A stretch of 36,855 bases of DNA, taken from assembly GCF_020991455.1 (NCBI RefSeq), contig NZ_JAJMOX010000022.1, positions 1 through 36,855 of the forward strand. The letters are read 5' to 3'. The DNA comes from Flavobacterium sp. JAS (lineage in GTDB: Bacteria > Bacteroidota > Bacteroidia > Flavobacteriales > Flavobacteriaceae). Positions 15,480 to 23,706 of this stretch are shown here, piece after piece; position 1 is the first letter of the stretch; every line of letters begins with the position of its first letter. The position numbers and the translations under genes are program-made. Under the pieces are notes generated by a model. That model was not told the DNA's origin. It saw only the letters and a program-made list of their open reading frames with translations, and did no database searches.

Positions 15480-15709
15480 AGAAAATGTTTCAAGTTTTTA
15501 TTTGTTTCAGGTTTGTCTGTATTGTGCTTTTTTACCGCAAAGCTCGCAAAGATTTTTATATTCAGATTGTGTTTACAAACGCAAAGTTCGCAAAGCTTAA
15601 TAACACAAAGCTTTGCGAACTTTGCGGTTAAATCTACACAAACCACAATCGCATTTCAACTTGAAACTTGAAACTTGAAACTTGAAACTTGAAACAAAAA
15701 TTGACTCAA
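15480..15709. repeat. Composite intergenic repeat region
   Basis: This stretch of the 384-bp gap between the DsbA-like gene and dnaN has no gene. It begins with GTTTCAAG (15487-15494) and GTTTCAGGTTT (15504-15514). It contains a 19-bp perfect inverted repeat (15580-15598 with 15608-15626) built from GCAAAG/CTTTGC units. It ends in tandem TTGAAAC copies complementary to the first motif, so the whole can fold as nested hairpins. The same words recur at 19526-19668. Confidence 0.75.
15661..15695. repeat. Tandem heptamer repeat, five TTGAAAC copies
   Basis: Five exact, contiguous copies of TTGAAAC fill 15661-15695. Tandem heptamers of this kind can vary in copy number by slippage. A shorter, imperfect run with the same unit is at 19647-19675. 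Confidence 0.9.
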
Positions 15710-15746
15710 AATAAAAAACCGCAACTCTTTATCGGAGTTGCGGTTT
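15710..15746 (-). terminator. dnaN terminator
   Basis: A 12-bp perfect stem, AAACCGCAACTC with its complement (15716-15727 and 15735-15746), has a 7-base loop and is followed on the minus strand by TTTTATTTT. It lies about 105 bp after the dnaN stop. Confidence 0.8.
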
Positions 15747-15850
15747 CTAGGTATAAAAAATGGTTGGTTAATAGCGATATTTTTTTTTACAATGATATGT
15801 CTTTAATTTGAAACTAAAAAAAATCCCTGTAACAAAAATAACTTTTGATG

Positions 15851-16969
15851 TTAACTATTTAACATTACGGGCATTACCAACATTGTTACTGTTTCACCTT
15901 CTTCTAAACCATCTACAGGCGTAAGAATCCCTGCTCTGTTAGGCAATGACATCTCTAACATAATCATATCTGATTGTAAATTGGTCAACATTTCAGTTAA
16001 AAAACGAGAGTTGAAACCAATTTGAAGATCATCTCCTTGATAATCACAAGTCAATCTTTCTTCTGCTTTGTTTGAGTAGTCAATATCTTCTGCAGAAACA
16101 TTTAATTCTGCTCCGGCGATTTTCAAACGAATTTGGTGTGTAGTTTTGTTGGAGAAAATCGCAACACGTTTAACTGAACTTAAAAATAAAGAACGGTCAA
16201 TCATTAATTTGTTTGGATTTTCTTTTGGAATTACCGCTTCATAATTTGGGTATTTTCCATCAATTAAACGACACATTAAAATATAATTATCGAATGAGAA
16301 AGTCGCATTCGAATCGTTGTATTCAATTTTTACTTCAGCATCAGAAGATCCTAAGATACTTTTTAAGATATTCAAAGGTTTCTTTGGCATAATAAAATCT
16401 GCAACCTGAGATGCTTTTACATCTGTACGGGCATATTTTACTAGTTTATGAGCATCTGTTGCCACAAAAGTCAATCCTTCTGGTGAGAACTGGAAGAAAA
16501 CACCTGACATTACCGGACGTAAATCGTCGTTTCCGGCAGCGAAAATAGTTTTGCTTACAGCAGTTGCCAAAACATCAGCAGGAACAAGCGTTACAGACGG
16601 ATCTTCAAGATTAACCGCTTTTGGAAATTCTTCTCCCGCAGCATACGCTAATGCATATTTCCCTGAGTTTGAACTAATTTCAACTGTATTGTTATCCTCA
16701 ACTGTAAAAGTTAAAGGCTGTTCTGGAAACGTTTTCAAAATTTCAAGCAAAAGTTTAGCTGGCACAGCAACGCTTCCTTTACTTTTAGAATCGATTGATA
16801 ATGTAGCCGACATGGTAGTTTCAAGATCTGAAGCCGAAACTGTCAACGCATCATTGTCTAATTCAAATAAAAAGTTATCTAAAATAGGCAACGTATTATT
16901 ACTGTTGATTACACTACCTAAAACTTGTAATTGTTTTAATAAGTACGAACTCGATACTATAAATTTCAT
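15851..16969 (-). CDS. dnaN: DNA polymerase III sliding clamp (beta subunit)
   Basis: A 372-residue protein that begins MKFIVSSSYLLKQLQVLGSV and contains three clamp domains of about 120 residues each, including DNFLFELDNDALTVSASDLE (domain 1) and the C-terminal LTPVDGLEEGETVTMLVMPV with the final MPV hydrophobic end. It forms the dimeric ring that tethers polymerase III and other repair proteins to DNA. The start was set at 16969: a purine-rich AAAAGAG precedes it and the length equals the family norm. A frame extension to 16993 adds eight residues unlike the family. Transcribed alone from the promoter at 17030-17061. Confidence 0.95.
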   Translation of the reverse strand: MKFIVSSSYLLKQLQVLGSVINSNNTLPILDNFLFELDNDALTVSASDLETTMSATLSIDSKSKGSVAVPAKLLLEILKTFPEQPLTFTVEDNNTVEISSNSGKYALAYAAGEEFPKAVNLEDPSVTLVPADVLATAVSKTIFAAGNDDLRPVMSGVFFQFSPEGLTFVATDAHKLVKYARTDVKASQVADFIMPKKPLNILKSILGSSDAEVKIEYNDSNATFSFDNYILMCRLIDGKYPNYEAVIPKENPNKLMIDRSLFLSSVKRVAIFSNKTTHQIRLKIAGAELNVSAEDIDYSNKAEERLTCDYQGDDLQIGFNSRFLTEMLTNLQSDMIMLEMSLPNRAGILTPVDGLEEGETVTMLVMPVMLNS

Positions 16970-16998
16970 CTCTTTTGTTTTATTTTTTTGCACTTTTT

Positions 16999-17021
16999 CT
17001 TAGTATTTCTTCAACTAAGAT
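16999..17021 (-). other. Small hairpin in the dnaN leader
   Basis: TCTTAGT and ACTAAGA pair over a 9-base loop within the predicted 5' leader of dnaN, about 30 bases before the start codon. The stem is weak and no regulatory role is proven. Confidence 0.35.
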
Positions 17022-17029
17022 AGGTTTTA

Positions 17030-17061
17030 CAAATATATCGTAAACAATCTTAGTTTCGCAA
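17030..17061 (-). promoter_or_regulatory. dnaN promoter
   Basis: On the minus strand TTG (17061-17059), a 21-base spacer and TATATTTG (17037-17030) match the Bacteroidetes consensus, about 60 bp before the dnaN ATG. Confidence 0.65.
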
Positions 17062-17076
17062 TTTTTTTATTAACAT

Positions 17077-18762
17077 CTATTTGCTGTATTTTCTTTTTCG
17101 CAAGTAAGTAAATACTATTCCAAAAACCAATAAAATTAGAATTGGAAGTCCGATAGTTATGAATTGCGTCATCGTATAATTTTCGTAAACCTTCTCTTTG
17201 TCTAATAATGGTAAGCTTACATCTTTACTTCTAATGTTAATAAGTCCCGTATCATCCAACAAATAATTGATACAATTCATCATAAAATCTTTGTTGTCAT
17301 ATAGATTTCCGGTACGTTGATCGTAACCTAATTCTACTGGCATCATGTTTTTGTCTAATTGATTTCTGGCCAGATCACCATCGGCAATTACAATCATTTT
17401 ATTTGGTTTTCCTTTTGTCAAAAATGAATCTTCCTTGAAAGGTAAAACGCGATTCTCAAAAGCCGAATGGAAAGAACCTTCTAATAAAACAGAAAGTGGA
17501 ATATTTCCTTTGTTTATATAATCCTGCGGAGAAGTTTTCTCGGTTACTATATTTAAATTTATTTCAACAGGTGATCCAATAGTTTTAGAATATTGAGAAG
17601 ATTGCAATAACACGGTTTTCTTGATTCCGTTTTTTAAAGTATCAATCGGGCTGACAAAATCAAATTTAATTTGGCCTAAATTTTTCACTATCGGATTATT
17701 ACTGATTGGTATAACAACAGGAGCAAATTTCCAAACAAAATCCTGATACTGAGTTGCACTTCCTTGTTCTCCAGTTGCCAGTTTTATTGGACTTCCTTGT
17801 TCGTCTTTTACCAAATCAGGATTAATTCTGAATCCGTATTTAAAGAACATATCATTTAAATTCAAATCTCTCGGATAAGCCAAAGTCGCTCCAGATTGAT
17901 TGTACAAACTGTCCATATCAGCTGCAACCTGATCAATTAACCATAATGTTTTTCCTCCATTCATGATAAACTGATCTAAAACCTGCTTTTCTTCATCAGA
18001 AAAAGTTTCAGTTGGTTTTGAGATAATTGCTAAGTCATATTTCTTTAAAGCGTCTAAAGTTCCTGTTGGATTTTGAGCTACAGAATCTAATGTAAAAGGT
18101 CCGATGTAGTAGCTTTCGCGAATTTGCTGCAGCATTTTGGCAATGTGAACTTCGTTTAATTCTCCATTTCCTTTTATAATCGCTACTTTCTTTTGTCTGT
18201 CTTTAGAGATTTTATTAATGGCGTCAGCAATCGAATATTCTAAATGCTGAATCGATCCAATTACTTTTTGTGTGGTAGAAGCTCCCATAATGTTTTTCAA
18301 CAAAGGAATATTAACTTCTTTATTGTTATAAACCGCAACTGCCCAAGGAAAAACCATTGCCTGTGACTGTTTTCCTTTGTCGTCAACAGTGATGTTTATT
18401 GGCGTAAGCCCTTTTTGGTAAAGAGATTTTACGACATCCATGTTTTCTTCTCCGTTTTCTAACGGATTCACGAATTCGAAAACAATATTGCTGTTATAAG
18501 CCTGAAATTCTTCCAGTAATTGTCTGGTTTCTTGTTGCAAACGCTTAAAATCTGCCGGCAAATCGCCTTGCATATAAATCTTAATCGATAACGGATTTTT
18601 AACCTGTTTTACAATTTGTAAAGAGGTTTCAGATAACGTATATCGCTTGTCTTTGGTTAAATCAAATCGGTGGAAAAATAAACTTCCCAATACATTTAAA
18701 ACGATTAAAACAAAAACCGTAATACCTAACGTTTTGATATTTTGTTGAGTAGATGTTTTCAT
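17077..18762 (-). CDS. gldG: Gliding motility ABC transporter substrate-binding component GldG
   Basis: A 561-residue protein with one membrane helix near the N-terminus (about 9-29, TLGITVFVLIVLNVLGSLFF), a large extracytoplasmic domain of the ABC_transp_aux type (about 35-530), and a C-terminal membrane helix (about 533-553) followed by RKRKYSK. GldF and GldG, with the ATPase GldA encoded elsewhere, form a transporter needed for gliding in Flavobacterium johnsoniae. The transported substrate is unknown. The start overlaps the gldF stop by one base (TAATG), so the two are translationally coupled. Confidence 0.92.
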   Translation of the reverse strand: MKTSTQQNIKTLGITVFVLIVLNVLGSLFFHRFDLTKDKRYTLSETSLQIVKQVKNPLSIKIYMQGDLPADFKRLQQETRQLLEEFQAYNSNIVFEFVNPLENGEENMDVVKSLYQKGLTPINITVDDKGKQSQAMVFPWAVAVYNNKEVNIPLLKNIMGASTTQKVIGSIQHLEYSIADAINKISKDRQKKVAIIKGNGELNEVHIAKMLQQIRESYYIGPFTLDSVAQNPTGTLDALKKYDLAIISKPTETFSDEEKQVLDQFIMNGGKTLWLIDQVAADMDSLYNQSGATLAYPRDLNLNDMFFKYGFRINPDLVKDEQGSPIKLATGEQGSATQYQDFVWKFAPVVIPISNNPIVKNLGQIKFDFVSPIDTLKNGIKKTVLLQSSQYSKTIGSPVEINLNIVTEKTSPQDYINKGNIPLSVLLEGSFHSAFENRVLPFKEDSFLTKGKPNKMIVIADGDLARNQLDKNMMPVELGYDQRTGNLYDNKDFMMNCINYLLDDTGLINIRSKDVSLPLLDKEKVYENYTMTQFITIGLPILILLVFGIVFTYLRKRKYSK

Positions 18763-19484
18763 TATGCTTTAAAAGATTTTAATTGATAAACGGTAAAAGA
18801 CAGAAATAATACTGTGATGCTCAAAAAATAAATAACATCACGTGTATCAATAACGCCTCGACTCATACTTTTAAAGTGATCCTGCATACCAAATGCCGAA
18901 ACAATTGAAGATCCCGGAATCAATGAAGCTAATCCTTCAAACCCAAAATAAAAGATAAAACATAGAAAAACGGCAATTATGAAAGCTACAATTTGATTTT
19001 CTGATAGGGTAGAAGTAAAAATTCCGATTGCAGAATAAGCTGCAATCAGAAACAATAATCCGAAATAAGAACCAATTGTGCTTCCCATATCGATGTTTCC
19101 TTCTGGAGAACCTAAACCAGAAATTACTTTTACATATATAAAAGTTGGAATAATTGCCAAAACGATCAATAGTAGAGAGCCTAAAAATTTTCCGTTTACG
19201 ATTTCCCAAATTGATAATGGTTTTGTCAAAAGTAATTCCAGTGTTCCTTGTTTTTTTTCGTCAGAGAAACTTCTCATTGTAACTGCTGGAATCAGGAAAA
19301 TAAGAATCCACGGCGCTAAAGTGAAAAACGGAGTCAAATCGGCATAACCTGTATTCAATATGTTATAATCTCCTTCAAATACCCATAAAAATAGTCCGTT
19401 GCTAATTAAGAAAACAGCAATGACTAAATAGCCAATAGGAGATCCAAAAAAGGATTTTATTTCTCGTAAAATGATTGATTTCAT
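18762..19484 (-). CDS. gldF: Gliding motility ABC transporter permease GldF
   Basis: A 240-residue ABC-2-type permease with about six membrane segments, including 15-35 (GSPIGYLVIAVFLISNGLFLW), 50-70, 100-122, 135-160 and 166-187, plus the last near 218-235. The cytoplasmic loop FSDEKKQGTLELLLTKPLS (about 73-91) is the classical ABC-2 signature. It is paired with gldG, which overlaps its stop codon. gldA is not next to it, as in F. johnsoniae. This pair is the best genus-level indicator in the window. Confidence 0.93.
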   Translation of the reverse strand: MKSIILREIKSFFGSPIGYLVIAVFLISNGLFLWVFEGDYNILNTGYADLTPFFTLAPWILIFLIPAVTMRSFSDEKKQGTLELLLTKPLSIWEIVNGKFLGSLLLIVLAIIPTFIYVKVISGLGSPEGNIDMGSTIGSYFGLLFLIAAYSAIGIFTSTLSENQIVAFIIAVFLCFIFYFGFEGLASLIPGSSIVSAFGMQDHFKSMSRGVIDTRDVIYFLSITVLFLSFTVYQLKSFKA

Positions 19485-19525
19485 TTATTTTTTGTTTAAT
19501 CGTTTAATCGGTAATTTGTTTTTTT

Positions 19526-19668
19526 GTTTCAGGTTTCATGTTTCAAGTTGCTTTCCTTTGCGAACTTTGTGTTTTTTTAAACCTTGTAATATAATCTTTG
19601 TGTACTTTGCGGTTAAATCGTTCCAATTTTTAAGTCAAGCGCTAAACTTGAAACTTGAAACCTGAAAC
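19526..19668. repeat. 22-bp inverted repeat with one mismatch, second copy of the repeat modules
   Basis: Arms 19526-19547 and 19647-19668 are complementary except for one base. The spacer contains TTTGCGAACTTTG and ACTTTGCGGTTAAATC, words also present in 15580-15635. The region separates gldF from the ABM gene. No coding potential was seen. Confidence 0.7.
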
Positions 19669-19680
19669 TTGAAACAATTT

Positions 19681-19977
19681 TTAAACTAAAGAAACAACTT
19701 TGTCCACACTCCACGCTTCCGGTTTTGCATTGAATAGTTTTTTTGTAAAACTCCAAACTGAATCAAAAAGCTCAGATTGTCTATAGTTTTCTAAATCTTC
19801 TTCAGTTTCCCAATAGCTGTAGGTGAAAAATATGCCTTTATCATTTTTATCCTGATACAACTCTAAAAAACGATTTCCGGGTGCATTTCGTATTTTGTGT
19901 TTAATGCTTTCGAAATTCTCCAGGAAATCCGGAATCTTTTCTTCGTGAAAACTCATCTTTACTATTCTAACAAACAT
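19681..19977 (-). CDS. Antibiotic biosynthesis monooxygenase (ABM) domain protein
   Basis: A 98-residue ferredoxin-like protein starting MFVRIVKMSFHEEKIPDFLE, with the ABM features FLELYQDKNDKGIFFTYSYWETEEDLENYRQS. The family includes small monooxygenases and haem-related proteins. No catalytic assignment can be made here. ATG at 19977 was preferred over the in-frame TTG at 19995, because a TACATTTG box (20011-20004) lies 26 bp before it and family members begin at the first strand. It stands alone between the repeat region and the SAM-dependent gene. Confidence 0.8.
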   Translation of the reverse strand: MFVRIVKMSFHEEKIPDFLENFESIKHKIRNAPGNRFLELYQDKNDKGIFFTYSYWETEEDLENYRQSELFDSVWSFTKKLFNAKPEAWSVDKVVSLV

Positions 19978-20003
19978 GTTATTTTTTTGATTCAAATTGG
20001 GTG

Positions 20004-20011
20004 CAAATGTA
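20004..20011 (-). promoter_or_regulatory. -7 box of the ABM gene
   Basis: TACATTTG on the minus strand is followed 26 bases later by ATG 19977. No well-placed TTG was seen. Confidence 0.4.
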
Positions 20012-20030
20012 TTTTATTTTGATGGAATAT

Positions 20031-20861
20031 TTAACTCAAAAATTTTATAGTAATTACATCACGATAATTCAATCCTAAAAGGCTATTTGCGGAGCCAACT
20101 TTTGAAGGATTACTCCTAAAAATGGCAATTTCGAGGAAACCGGCTTCATTAAAAATAGCTAGTTTCTCACCTTCATAAGTTTTAATCGGATATTTATCTG
20201 AAGTTGCAATTGAGGAATAATTTGGTAAAATTGTTTTGATACTTTTTGGTTTCATCACAATCTCGTACGGACGGCCTTTTGCTATTTCTGTAAACTGCTT
20301 TTTAGAGATATTAGTTACTACGTTTCCAAAATGATCAATGTAAATCACATAACCTTTTATCGAGGTTCCGTCGTTTGAAATCACAGGCTGTAACTCTGTA
20401 ATTTGTTTGATCTCTGTGATTTCTTTTCCAATAACATTCAGTAAACCGCCTTTAGAAATATGGCTGGCTACTTTTATAAAAATATCCAAATCACTGAATT
20501 CACTCGGAAAACGATCATGTATATTGATGGAAACAATTTTTTGCGGAACAATTTTCTGCGTAAGCATGCTTAAAATACCATTATCGGCACAAATAAAGTA
20601 ATGATCATTCCATTGCATAGCAATATGCTGATTCTCTTTATTGCGTTCAATATCAACACCAATTAGATGTACAGTTCCTTTTGGGAAACTCAAATAAGAG
20701 GCACCAATAACGTAACTTGCTTCGGCAGTGTTAAATGGATCAATGTCATGCGAAATGTCAACAATTGTAACTTCTGGATACTCAGATAATATTTTACCCT
20801 TTAGCGAACCAACAAAGTGGTCTTTTAAGCCGTAATCGGTAGTAAGGGTAATTATTGACAT
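20031..20861 (-). CDS. S-adenosyl-L-methionine hydroxide adenosyltransferase family protein
   Basis: A 276-residue protein of the DUF62 family. N-terminal TLTTDYGLKDHFVGSLKG, then DISHDIDPFNTAEASYV, FPKGTVHLIGVD, the active-site region FICADNGILSML and the C-terminal beta-barrel with YIDHFGNVVTNIS and SLLGLNYRDVI. Characterised members hydrolyse S-adenosylmethionine to adenosine and methionine. The biological role is uncertain. There is no signal peptide. A TAGCTTTG box at 20928-20921 on the minus strand could be the promoter, with a leader of about 50 bases. Confidence 0.9.
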   Translation of the reverse strand: MSIITLTTDYGLKDHFVGSLKGKILSEYPEVTIVDISHDIDPFNTAEASYVIGASYLSFPKGTVHLIGVDIERNKENQHIAMQWNDHYFICADNGILSMLTQKIVPQKIVSINIHDRFPSEFSDLDIFIKVASHISKGGLLNVIGKEITEIKQITELQPVISNDGTSIKGYVIYIDHFGNVVTNISKKQFTEIAKGRPYEIVMKPKSIKTILPNYSSIATSDKYPIKTYEGEKLAIFNEAGFLEIAIFRSNPSKVGSANSLLGLNYRDVITIKFLS

Positions 20862-21120
20862 AATTTTGTTTATAACTATTGGTAGTATTTAAATCTAATT
20901 TTCATTAAATTTGAGAAATGCAAAGCTAATAATAGTAATTGCAAAAATGAAAGGCAAATTGTAATATTTAGTCATTGTTTTCAGTTTCAGTTTAAAGTTA
21001 ATAAAAAAAGCAGATTGAAACGAAGTATAATGCCACTGAGACCAAAAACTGCCTGTGAAAAAGACCCGACAACCACTAATTTATAAAAACTGATTTATTT
21101 TTAATTTAAAACTATCTCAT
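20862..21120. other. Divergent intergenic region before phoH
   Basis: This gap between divergent genes has no ORF or RNA gene I can support. It holds TAGCTTTG (minus, 20928-20921) and TAAATTTG (plus, 20906-20913), overlapping in opposite directions, with imperfect -33 spacing. The phoH leader may exceed 150 bases if the plus-strand box is used. Confidence 0.35.
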
Positions 21121-22071
21121 TTGAACGAAAGAATTATCGAGCTCATAGACATCGCTCCAAAAGACTTTTGGGGCGCTCAAGACACTCATCTTGAAATAAT
21201 TAAAAAGTATTACCCAAAGCTTAAAATAGTAGCGAGAGGTACCACTTTGAAAGCATTTGGCGAAAAAGAAGTTTTAGATGAATTCGAAAAAAGATTTCAG
21301 AGGCTTATGCTTCATTTTACCCGATACAACAACATTGATGATAATGTAATTGAACGTGTAATTATGAGTGATGGTCAGGATGAAAGAAAATCTTACGATC
21401 ATGACAAAATACTAGTTCATGGTGTTGGCGGTAAAATAATTAAAGCCATGACGCCTAACCAGCAATTATTGGTAGATACAATCAAAAAAAATGATATGGT
21501 ATTTGCTGTTGGTCCCGCTGGAACCGGAAAAACTTATACTGGTGTTGCAATGGCGGTAAAAGCGCTTAAAGACAAGGAAGTAAAAAGGATTATACTAACG
21601 CGACCAGCGGTAGAAGCAGGAGAGAATCTTGGTTTTTTACCCGGCGATATGAAAGAAAAACTAGATCCTTATATGCAACCGCTTTATGATGCTTTGCGCG
21701 ATATGCTGCCTAACGAAAAGCTCGAAGATTACATTTTAAAAGGAATTATACAAATTGCGCCATTAGCATTTATGCGTGGGCGTACGCTTGATAATGCCTT
21801 TGTAATTCTGGATGAAGCACAGAATACAACGCACTCGCAAATGAAAATGTTTTTGACCCGTATGGGAAAAAATGCCAAATTCATGATTACGGGTGATCCT
21901 GGACAGGTCGATTTACCACGAAGAACTATTTCTGGTCTTAAAGAAGCTATTTTAGTTTTGAAAGACGTTGACGGAATCGGAATTATTTATCTCGATGATA
22001 AAGATATCGTGCGTCACAGATTAGTGAAAAAGGTAATTGACGCTTATAAACAAATAGAAAATCACGATTAA
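21121..22071 (+). CDS. phoH: PhoH-like ATPase
   Basis: A 316-residue protein with an N-terminal KH-like region (LKIVARGTTLKAFGEKEVL, about 34-52) and a RecA-type ATPase core: Walker A GPAGTGKT (131-138), Walker B FVILDEAQN (227-235), and the GDPGQVDLP sensor loop (about 257-265). PhoH proteins are predicted nucleases/ATPases linked to RNA metabolism in many bacteria. It starts with TTG. No in-frame ATG precedes it, and NERIIELIDIAPK is the family's usual beginning. Transcribed alone. A strong hairpin ends the unit. Confidence 0.92.
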   Translation: MNERIIELIDIAPKDFWGAQDTHLEIIKKYYPKLKIVARGTTLKAFGEKEVLDEFEKRFQRLMLHFTRYNNIDDNVIERVIMSDGQDERKSYDHDKILVHGVGGKIIKAMTPNQQLLVDTIKKNDMVFAVGPAGTGKTYTGVAMAVKALKDKEVKRIILTRPAVEAGENLGFLPGDMKEKLDPYMQPLYDALRDMLPNEKLEDYILKGIIQIAPLAFMRGRTLDNAFVILDEAQNTTHSQMKMFLTRMGKNAKFMITGDPGQVDLPRRTISGLKEAILVLKDVDGIGIIYLDDKDIVRHRLVKKVIDAYKQIENHD

Positions 22072-22122
22072 TTTTTTATAAAATGTCAGATGTAAATCGT
22101 GAAATGTGATTTGACATTTATT

Positions 22123-22177
22123 AATATTCGTTTTATACATATCTTTATAGAAATGTGTAAAACGAATATTTTTTTAT
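22123..22177 (+). terminator. Long hairpin with T-tract after phoH
   Basis: A 13-bp perfect inverted repeat (22123-22135 with 22158-22170) extends inward through one G-T pair and four more pairs, giving about 18 pairs and a 12-base loop, followed by a run of T. It can terminate phoH. It also lies 18 bp before the next start codon, so a leader role is possible. Confidence 0.7.
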
Positions 22178-22188
22178 AATTATACCAA

Positions 22189-22551
22189 ATGAAACAACTA
22201 GATGATTTCTACTTAAAACAAGGGGAGCCTATAAAGGGGATTTTTTTGGCATTAAAAGAAATTATTCTAAAACAAGACAATAGCATCACTCATGTTCTAA
22301 AATACGGAATGCCTTTTTTCTGTTATAAAGGAAAAATGTTTTGTTATATGTGGATTCATAAAAAAAGCAAACAACCCTATATCGGGATTGTAGAAGGAAA
22401 GCATTTTGAAGAACATTTTTTGATTCAGGAAAATCGCTCCAGAATGAAAATTATGATGCTGGATATTGAAGAAGATTTGCCTTTGGAACAAATTGAAAAA
22501 ATTATCCAAAAAGCTATAAATTTATATAAAACAGGAATAATTAAAGTTTAA
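22189..22551 (+). CDS. DUF1801-domain protein
   Basis: A 120-residue protein with the YdhG/DUF1801 pattern: KEIILKQDNSITHVLKYGMPFFCYKGKMFCYMW at residues 24-56, then a KKSKQPYIGIVEG strand and a C-terminal helical end (LEQIEKIIQKAINLY). Fold relatives are small alpha/beta proteins of unknown function, some related to iron-delivery frataxin-like folds. No signal or membrane segment. It appears as a single-gene unit between the phoH terminator and the HAD gene promoter. Confidence 0.8.
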   Translation: MKQLDDFYLKQGEPIKGIFLALKEIILKQDNSITHVLKYGMPFFCYKGKMFCYMWIHKKSKQPYIGIVEGKHFEEHFLIQENRSRMKIMMLDIEEDLPLEQIEKIIQKAINLYKTGIIKV

Positions 22552-22632
22552 AACATCTATAATGCAATATTTAATGAAATAGTTAAATTAATAATAAACT
22601 TCGCTTATTTGGGGCTTTTACGGTTTGTAATC

Positions 22633-22664
22633 TTTGCTCTTCTGAAGGTAAAGCTGTAAATTTG
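22633..22664 (+). promoter_or_regulatory. Promoter of the HAD phosphatase gene
   Basis: TTTG (22633-22636), a 20-base spacer and TAAATTTG (22657-22664) form a near-perfect consensus. Transcription should start near 22671, 20 bases before the ATG at 22691, which supports that start over the TTG at 22679. Confidence 0.75.
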
Positions 22665-22690
22665 CACTTCATAAATACTTGATCTTTAAT

Positions 22691-23521
22691 ATGACTAAGC
22701 TTAAAAATATAAAAGTTGTAGTAAGTGACCTTGACGGAACTTTACTCAACCCACAACACAAAATTTCAGATTATACTAAATCAATTTTTCAGGAACTTCA
22801 CAATCAAAACTATCTTATCATTGTAGCTACAGGGCGTCATCATCTTGATGCAATGGGCATTATCGAAAAACTGGAAGTTCCGGTTTATTTGGTAAGTTCA
22901 AACGGAGCGAGAATTCATTCACCGAAAAAAGAAGAGCTTTTTGCTTTCAACTTAGAAAGTGATGTTGTAAAAGCAGCACTAAATGTTGATATCGACCCAG
23001 AAATCACAGTCGTTTTATTCAAAGAAAATGTTTGGCAAACCAATAAATTAAGCGAAAAACTAAATGCTTTTCAAGCGGAGTTAAAATACCATCCAGAATT
23101 GGTAGATTATAAAACGCTGGAGGATTTTGGCGCAATTAAGATATTCTTTGCACATGATAATCACGAAAAATTAGTAAAGTTAAAAGATGCTATTTTAGCC
23201 AATTCTTCAGAAGATTTGCACCATGCTTTTAGTTTGCCAACTTGTTTAGAATTTATGGATAAATCGGTTGACAAAGCAGTTGCAATTCAGCGTGTTTTAG
23301 AAAAAGTAGGTTTTTCTCTGGAAGAAGCAATTTCGTTTGGTGATGGTTTTAATGATGTTCAGATGCTATCATCAACAGGAAAAGGTTTAATTATGGGAAA
23401 TGCTCCCGCTTTATTAAAAGAAACGTTGCCTGATTTAGAAGTTATAAAAACCAATGCCGAAGATGGTGTAGCAAAATATATTGCTTCAAAAATCTTAAAT
23501 AAAGAATTTGTTACTAGTTAA
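22691..23521 (+). CDS. Cof-type HAD-IIB hydrolase
   Basis: A 276-residue sugar- or nucleotide-phosphate phosphatase of the HAD superfamily. Motif I is SDLDGTLLN (nucleophile Asp, near residue 12), motif II is in IIVATGR, and motif IV is SFGDGFNDVQML. The C2B cap lies between. Cof-type enzymes act on various phosphorylated metabolites and the substrate here cannot be read from sequence. ATG 22691 (MTKLKNIKVVVSD) was chosen. A TTG 12 bases upstream is in frame but falls close to the expected transcription start. A terminator follows at once. Confidence 0.9.
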   Translation: MTKLKNIKVVVSDLDGTLLNPQHKISDYTKSIFQELHNQNYLIIVATGRHHLDAMGIIEKLEVPVYLVSSNGARIHSPKKEELFAFNLESDVVKAALNVDIDPEITVVLFKENVWQTNKLSEKLNAFQAELKYHPELVDYKTLEDFGAIKIFFAHDNHEKLVKLKDAILANSSEDLHHAFSLPTCLEFMDKSVDKAVAIQRVLEKVGFSLEEAISFGDGFNDVQMLSSTGKGLIMGNAPALLKETLPDLEVIKTNAEDGVAKYIASKILNKEFVTS

Positions 23522-23551
23522 TTGAATAAAAGATTCATCCAGAATAAAATC

Positions 23552-23587
23552 AAATCCCTGAAGAATTACTTCAGGGATTTTTTTGTT
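23552..23587 (+). terminator. Terminator after the HAD phosphatase gene
   Basis: A 12-bp perfect stem, AAATCCCTGAAG with its complement, has a 5-base loop and a T-rich tail, 30 bp after the stop codon. Confidence 0.88.
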
Positions 23588-23644
23588 TTAATTTCTTTAA
23601 AATATAAAAATTATCACATTTCTCGATTTATCTCTTTCTTTTCG

Positions 23645-23676
23645 TTGCGTAACTCTGTGAAATAGTTTTAAATTTG
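23645..23676 (+). promoter_or_regulatory. purC promoter
   Basis: TTG (23645-23647), a 21-base spacer and TAAATTTG (23669-23676) match the flavobacterial consensus. The purC ATG is 30 bases downstream. No purine riboswitch-like fold was seen in this short leader. Confidence 0.65.
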
Positions 23677-23706
23677 CATTCATAAAAAACAACACAACTA
23701 AGGATA

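Noticed and set aside
15661..15695. CRISPR-like array
   Set aside because: The units are contiguous 7-mers without spacers; it is a simple tandem repeat.
23677..23706. Purine riboswitch before purC
   Set aside because: The leader predicted from the promoter is about 25 bases, too short for the aptamer.
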